Shown: piece by piece, positions 31,003 through 35,928 of the stretch
Layout of the letters: each line of letters begins with the position of its first letter
Position numbering within the stretch: position 1 is the first letter of the stretch
From: Porphyra umbilicalis
Lineage: Eukaryota; Rhodophyta; Bangiophyceae; Bangiales; Bangiaceae
Direction: 5' to 3'
Assembly: GCA_002049455.2 (NCBI GenBank)
Contig: KV918780.1
Location: 443,076-479,003 of the forward strand
Length of the DNA stretch: 35,928 nucleotides
Made by a program: the position numbers and the translations under genes
Notes under the pieces: generated by a model
Database searches by the model: none
The model's input: the letters and a program-made list of their open reading frames with translations, nothing else
What the model was told of the DNA's origin: nothing

Positions 31003-32049
31003 TGGTTAAGTCCGGCGATGGCGCTCCACGGGACAACCAAGGCACATTCTGTTCGAATTTTCAAGCAGACGCTCGCGACCCATCGTCCTGGAGGAGAGGG
31101 CTCCCGGACGGCCGGCGGGAGCTGCCATCGGCCGCACCACCGCTGTCGTCGGGGTCACCACCGCGGCGGCCGCACACGCCCGACACACCCCCCGCGCGCG
31201 CGCCCGTGCGCGACCGCCCGCGACCATCACAGCCGGGGCGCGGTCGGCCGCCGCGCCGACGAGGCGACAAGCCCCACCCACCCCCCCGCGCGCGCGTGTG
31301 GGTGTCCCCGCCGGCGGCCGCACCGCCCGTCGCGCGCGATGTGGCATGGTCCGAGGCGCCGCCGCCCCCGCGCCGACGCGGCGGCAGCGTTGACGGCGGC
31401 CCCGCCCGTTGCGGTGCCCCCCCACTCCTCGCCCCGCCACTGTCTGACGGGGGACGAGCTCCGCCGCCGTTGGGAGCGGGGAAGGGCGCCGGCAGCGCCA
31501 CCGCCGCCTCCCCTGCCGCGGCTGCCGCCGCTGTCGCGCCCGCCATCGCCGCGACTGCGACGGGTGGTGGCTGCGACGGCGGCGGCGGCGGCGGCGGGCT
31601 GTGGTCCATGGCCCCACCGTCGCCGCTGCCGCCGCTAACGGGCGTGCGCACCGCCGCCGACGTGCCGGCGGGGGACGGCGGCGCGGAGTTTGACGGCGGC
31701 CTGCCTGCGGCAGCGGCGGCGGCGCCAAACTGCCGCGGCTGTGGCGACCGGGACGGGTGCGACGGCAGGCCGGCGGCGGTGTGCACGTCTGGATGTGTGG
31801 GGATATTCGTCTGCTTGTCTCTGGGGGGGAGAGGCGCGGCGGTGAAGGCGGCGGCGTGGGCGGCGGCGGCGGCGGTGCTTGTTGGCGGTGGCTTGTTTGC
31901 CGAGGATGCGCGGCCGCGCGAGGGGGGTGGTTCGCTTGGGCTGGTCGTCGGCGGCTGCTTCGCACGTTGTAAACAAGTCCAGGGTATTTCCGCGAACGCG
32001 TTTTCAGTAATATAGACACGTTGTGATAGACCGACATTGGTGGCTTTGC
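31003..32049. other. GC-rich spacer, no gene assigned
   Basis: Pro/Arg-rich in all frames. An AT-richer patch at 31965-32035 has, on the minus strand, ACGTGT, a TATTA-like block and CCCTGGACTT in the same order as bases about 26053-26107 of the direct repeat, so it may be an old relic of that family in opposite orientation. Otherwise nothing recognisable. Confidence 0.35.
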
Positions 32050-33030
32050 TCTCACGGAATGGGCAAGCGGCGGCACAACGGGCTGCGCCGCCACCGAGGC
32101 GACTATCGGGGGCAAGAGGTGACGGCGACGCGGGGTGCGCGCGTCCCCGCCGCCACCCAACCATCAATCGTAGCCTGGTGGCGGCGGCGGCACTGGTGGC
32201 GCGCGTCGCCACCGCCCCCACTTTGTCTTGTGGCGGCGGCGGCGCTGGAGGCCTGCGTCGCCGCCGCAACCACCCTTTCTTTCCGCGGCAAGTGGCGACG
32301 GAGGAGCTCGTGGCGCTCGTCCCCGCCGCCACCGAGGCGGCAATCGGCGACAAAGAGCGGCGGCGGCCCTGATGGCACCTGTCGCCGCCGCCACCAATGC
32401 GACGATCGGCGGCAAGGGGCGGCGGCGACGCTGGTGACGCTCGTCGCCGCCGCCACCAAGGCGCCAATCGGCGGCATGCGGCGGCGGCGGCGATGGTCGC
32501 GCTCGTCGCAGACACCACCGAGGAGACCATCGGCGGCACGTTCCGGCAGCGGCGCTGGTTGCGCTTGTCGCTGCCGCCACCGAGGCGACACTCGGCGGCA
32601 AGGGGCGGCGGCGGTGCTGGTGGCGTGCGTCGCCGCCGCCACCGAACCCACTATCGGCAGCAAGGTGCGGCGGCGGCGCTGGTTGCGCTCGTCGCCGCCG
32701 CCGCCGAAGCGACTATCGGCGACAAGGGGCGGCGGCAGGGCTGGTGGCGTGAGTCGCGGCCGTCACTACCTGCACTCTCGGCGGCACGTGGCGGCGGTGG
32801 TGCTGGTGGCGCTCGTCGCCGCCGCCACCAATGCGACAATCGGCGTCAAGGGGCGGCGGCGACGCTGGTGACGCTCGTCGCCGCCGCCACGAAGTCGCCA
32901 ATCGGCGGCATGCGGCGGCGGCGGCGATGGTCGCGTTCGTCGCCGTCACCACCGAGGAGACCGTCGGCGGCACGTTGAGGCGGCTGCACTTGTTGCGCTC
33001 GTCGCCGCCGCCAACGAGGCGGTCGGCGGG
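32050..33030. repeat. 62-bp satellite with 7-unit (434-bp) higher-order period
   Basis: ATCGGCGGCA-type cores recur every 62 bp: 32405, 32467, 32529, 32591, 32653, 32715, about 32777, 32839, 32901, 32963. Units share CTGGTGGCGCTCGTCGCC and GCCGCCACCGAGGCGAC. Units at 32405-32590 and 32839-33024 are nearly the same, 434 bp apart, giving a seven-unit higher-order repeat. Left units (32050-32350) are more diverged. As 62 is not a multiple of 3, the frame changes each unit, yet most frames remain open, so open frames here are not genes. Confidence 0.93.
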
Positions 33031-33139
33031 GGGTGGGTGCGCCGACGCGGGGGTGCCGCCACGCCCGCCGACGCGGGTGCCGGTGGCGCCGACGGCGCCG
33101 CCGACGGGGCGGCCGCGCGCCCGCCGCCCCGTCGGCGGC

Positions 33140-33415
33140 GCCGTCGGCGTGACGCGGGCGTTTCCCTACCCGGGCTCCACCCCCGACGCGGTGCTCGAGG
33201 CAGTGGAGGGGTGGGGGCCCCCGTCGGGCGCCGACCCGCGCCTCGCGGGCCGCCTCGACGAGGGGGGGGTGGCGCTCTCCCTCCTCCGCCAGCTGCTGTG
33301 TGAGGACCCCGTCAAGCGGCCGACCGCCGTGGCGGCGCTCCAACATCCGTGGTTTTCACCCGCCAGCGGGGGAGGACGCGGACGGGCGCCCCGGCGGGCA
33401 CGTGGCGGGCTTTGA
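33140..33415 (+). pseudogene. C-terminal end of a Ser/Thr protein kinase domain (truncated at 5' side)
   Basis: The plus frame shows FPYPGSTPDAVLEAVEGWGP, then VALSLLRQLLCEDPVKRPTA (33275-33328) and VAALQHPWF (33329-33355). This is the closing part of protein kinase domains: LL..DP.KRPTA..AL.HPWF, with the conserved Arg of subdomain XI. The catalytic loop, DFG and the whole N lobe are absent from the window; the 62-bp satellite lies where they should be. Either the gene is truncated, or the satellite sits in an intron with the earlier exons elsewhere. The frame itself ends TGA at 33415, but the sequence beyond 33370 looks coding in the next frame, so a +1 change near the G5 run 33368-33372 is likely. 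I mark it as pseudogene or partial with caution. Confidence 0.65.
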
Positions 33416-33884
33416 GGGCGACGCCCCCGCCGACGATGACGCCGACCGCGGCGCGCGCACGTCGTCCCTCCTCGGGGGGACGCCCGGCTCGGGGCGCGCC
33501 TCCTCCGTCTCCCGCGTCTCGTCCGAGATTACGCCCGTCGCGCCCGCGGCGGCGGCGCCGGCCGCCGCGGCGCCGCCGTCGGCGTGGCGGTCCGCGTCAA
33601 CCGAGCGGCCACAGCCGCTCAAGCGCCTCCCCTCCATGCGCGTGCCGCGCGTGTCGTCGCTCATGGGGATCCCCCCAGAGCTGCCCCCCGACCCGGGCGC
33701 GGGCGCGACCGACGACGATGGGGGCGTGGCGGACGGGCGGCGGCGCCGAAAGGCCGCCGCTACGGCCGTCATTGCCGCCCGCCGCCTCCGCGTCTTTACG
33801 CTCTTGCGGCAGCTCGAGGCGGCGGGCATCAATGTCGAGGCGCACCTGGCGCCGCGGGCGTCGACGCCGGCGGCGGCAGCAGCA

Positions 33885-33916
<32 letters not shown>

Positions 33917-35590
33917 GGCGCCCGCGTCACCGCCCGCGCCGCCCGTGTCGATTGTCGATGCCTCTTTCCTCGCGCCCGACCGGCAGGAGCTGGTGCTCCC
34001 CGAGGAGGCGGTCATTTCCAGCGGCAGCGGCAGCGGCAGCGTCAGCGCCGCCGCCGCCGCTGGCGCCGCGCCGTCCGTGACGCGGAGCGTCTCTGGTGAC
34101 AGCCGCGCCGGCGGCGGCACCCGCGCGAGCAGCGGGTGGGGCGTCAGCAAGCGGGGCTCGACGGAAGCGCCGCCGTCGCGCGCGAGCGTCTGCTCGTCGC
34201 GCTCCCGCACGACTGCGACAGAGGTGGACGAGGCGGCCGACGACGCGGGCGGCTACCTCTTCCCCGCCACCCGCGGCGGCGGGCGCGGCCGCACGGGGTG
34301 CGGCGGCGCCGCCGCCGGCAGCGGCCACGCGCGCCGCTCCCTCGTCGGCCTCGTCCGCACGGCGAGCAAGGTGATGGACCACATGAGCGCGCACCCGCCA
34401 AACCACTTTCGCGCGCACCCACCGGCGGGGGGCCACCCGCGGAGCGCCTCGACAGGGGGGGGGGCGGGCGCCTACAGCGGCGCGCCCGCCGTCGGCGCGA
34501 GGGGGAGCTTTGTCGGCGGCGGCGCCGCCCCGTCGCTCTCCCTCTCCCGCACCAACAGCGACGTGTACGCGGCGCGGAGTTCGGTGCCGAGCTCCCCGCG
34601 CAGCGCATTGGGGGCGGCGGCGGGGCGGTCGGCGCGCGGCGCGCCGGGGCGGCCCGCCCCCGTGCCACGGGAGCGGTCTGGGTCGGACGTGCCGCCGAGC
34701 GGCGACAGCCGTGACGGCTCCTCGTCGGGCGCGGCGGCGCCGGTCGCCAGCGCGGCGCTGGCCGCCGCCGTCGTGGCCGCCACGGCCACGCCCGCCCCAT
34801 GGGGCGCGCCCGGGCCCACGGCGCGCGGCGGCGGACGCCGACGAGCGGGGCGGCGGCGGCCGCAGCCGCTCGACCGCCATGGTCCGCTCCACAACCGTCG
34901 GCGGCGGCGGCGGCGGCGGCGGCGCCCACCGGTCTGCCGGCGACCGCCCCGACCCGTCGGTGGGGCAGCGCCTCTCGACGGCCGCCGGGCGGCCATTGTC
35001 GGCCGCCGCAGGCGGCGGCATGCAGCGGTCCCCCTCGGCCGCGTCGGCCGTCGGCATGCCGCGCTCGTCGTCGGCGCGCCTCCCCGGCACGGTCATTATG
35101 GGGCGCACGACGGTGTCGCGGGACGCGCGAGAGCTCCTCACGTCAGGCACACCCGGCGTCGGGGGCGTGCTGCCGGCGACCGCCGGGCCCGGCGGTGGGC
35201 GCCTCTCCACCCGCGGCGGCGCCGGCACGGTCGGCAGCGGCGGTGGCGGGGTGCCCCGCTCGGGGTCGACGGCCATGACGTCGGCGTCGGCGTCGGCGTT
35301 GGCGTCGGCGGCGGCGGCGGCGGCGGCCAACCGCCGCTCCTCCACCGTTGCCGCCCAGACGGCGGCGGCGGCGGCGTTTGAGGCGGTCGCCGCGTCGCGC
35401 GTGACGGGCGTCGGGCCGCGCGCGGAGCGGGAGCGGGGGCGGGGGGGGGGCGCGCGACGCTCGCCGCGGGGGAGGAAAAGGGGGGGGGGGGCGCCGCGGC
35501 GGCCGCACGGGGTCCGCGTGGTTGAAAAAGGTGCGCTCGTGGGGGCTGGGGGGGGGGAGAGAAGGAGGCCAAGGAGGCCAACGCGTGACC
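33369..35590 (+). CDS. Ser/Ala/Gly-rich tail following the kinase end (frame broken)
   Basis: From about 33369 one frame reads GEDADGRPGG, then RTSSLLGGTPGSGRASSVSR, LKRLPSMRVPRVSSLMG, and a helix AARRLRVFTLLRQLEAAGIN, to about 34820. A further +1 step then gives ADADERGGGGRSRSTAMVRS, LPGTVIMGRTTVSRDARELL and SASASALASAAAAAAANRRS up to about 35410. Composition (many Ser, Thr, Arg-x-x-Ser sites, with Met and Lys at normal rates) differs from chance GC frames nearby, so this is probably the real disordered C-terminal region of the kinase. The true stop is unclear; after 35430 G runs dominate. The two frame steps may be base-call errors at G-rich tracts, small introns, or true decay. Confidence 0.45.
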
Positions 35591-35928
35591 GCTGCGCGAG
35601 GGGGGGGGGGATGGACCCCCCCTGTAGGAAGTTATTAGAGCGACCGTGCGCTGTAGGGTGCGCGCGAGCGCCCCCACCTGTATAAACATCCGCCGGATCG
35701 GGCGCAGCCACAGGCAGTCAAGACGGGACAAGAAGAAGACTGGTACAACGGGCTGTTCAGGGGAGCGACAAGAGACAAAACCGGTGGGGTCACCGCCCCA
35801 TCCTGTACACGTCGGCGGCACCCGATCGCACGTCACTGCCGCCCACACTGGCGGCCGCCGCGCTCGCACCCGCCACCCCCCCACCGCCACCCCCACTCAC
35901 GCGGCCAGCACGAGAGCCCCTTGAGCCC
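35591..35928. other. Window end, no gene assigned
   Basis: Starts in a G-run region (35601-35610), then has a moderate-GC stretch, followed by a C-rich CCACC-type run to the end. Nothing recognisable. Confidence 0.35.

Overview
The window looks like nuclear DNA of a GC-rich eukaryote. Supporting evidence: two genes with GT-AG introns, eukaryotic transposase families (PIF/Harbinger, IS630/Tc1-like), a DIRS-type reverse transcriptase, long GC-rich satellites, and no operons or ribosome-binding sites. A bangiophyte red alga (Porphyra/Pyropia type) fits the GC content and repeat load, but a GC-rich green alga or haptophyte is equally possible from sequence alone. Most of the 36 kb is mobile or repetitive DNA. 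GC-rich stretches stay open in several frames by chance, so long open frames are weak evidence of genes here.

Layout. 1-3.6 kb: minus-strand retroelement material, a decayed gag-like frame with in-frame stops inside what may be one very long LTR. 3.6-5.1 kb: no gene, one 35-bp minisatellite. 5.16-6.54 kb: a 60-63-bp GC satellite fused to the end of a PIF/Harbinger transposase pseudogene (6.54-7.74 kb). 7.8-9.7 kb: AT-richer spacer with a dispersed repeat fragment, a hairpin and a C-rich tract. 9.9-13.3 kb: a GC satellite of about 206 bp with an alternating two-unit organisation. 14.1-15.8 kb: a two-exon gene ending in a 2-oxoglutarate/Fe(II) dioxygenase-like fold. 17.0-18.2 kb: an apparently intact IS630/Tc1-like transposase. 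18.5-21.4 kb: an inverted duplication with a nearly identical 706-bp core. 21.7-23.1 kb: a two-exon gene for an unrecognised Cys-rich protein.

23.2-31.0 kb: a GC-rich open stretch of unknown nature, then a retroelement with gag-like and RT-RNase H-methyltransferase genes between two 711-bp direct repeats (about 99.4 percent identical). It is DIRS-like in protein sequence, but no tyrosine recombinase gene was found. 32.05-33.03 kb: a 62-bp satellite with a seven-unit higher-order period. 33.1-35.6 kb: the last part of a Ser/Thr protein kinase domain followed by a long Ser/Ala/Gly-rich tail, broken by apparent +1 frame changes.

The genes do not form a pathway. The likely active or recently active parts are the Tc1-like transposase and the DIRS-like element. 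The 2OG-dioxygenase-like gene and the Cys-rich gene are the best candidates for intact non-transposase genes.
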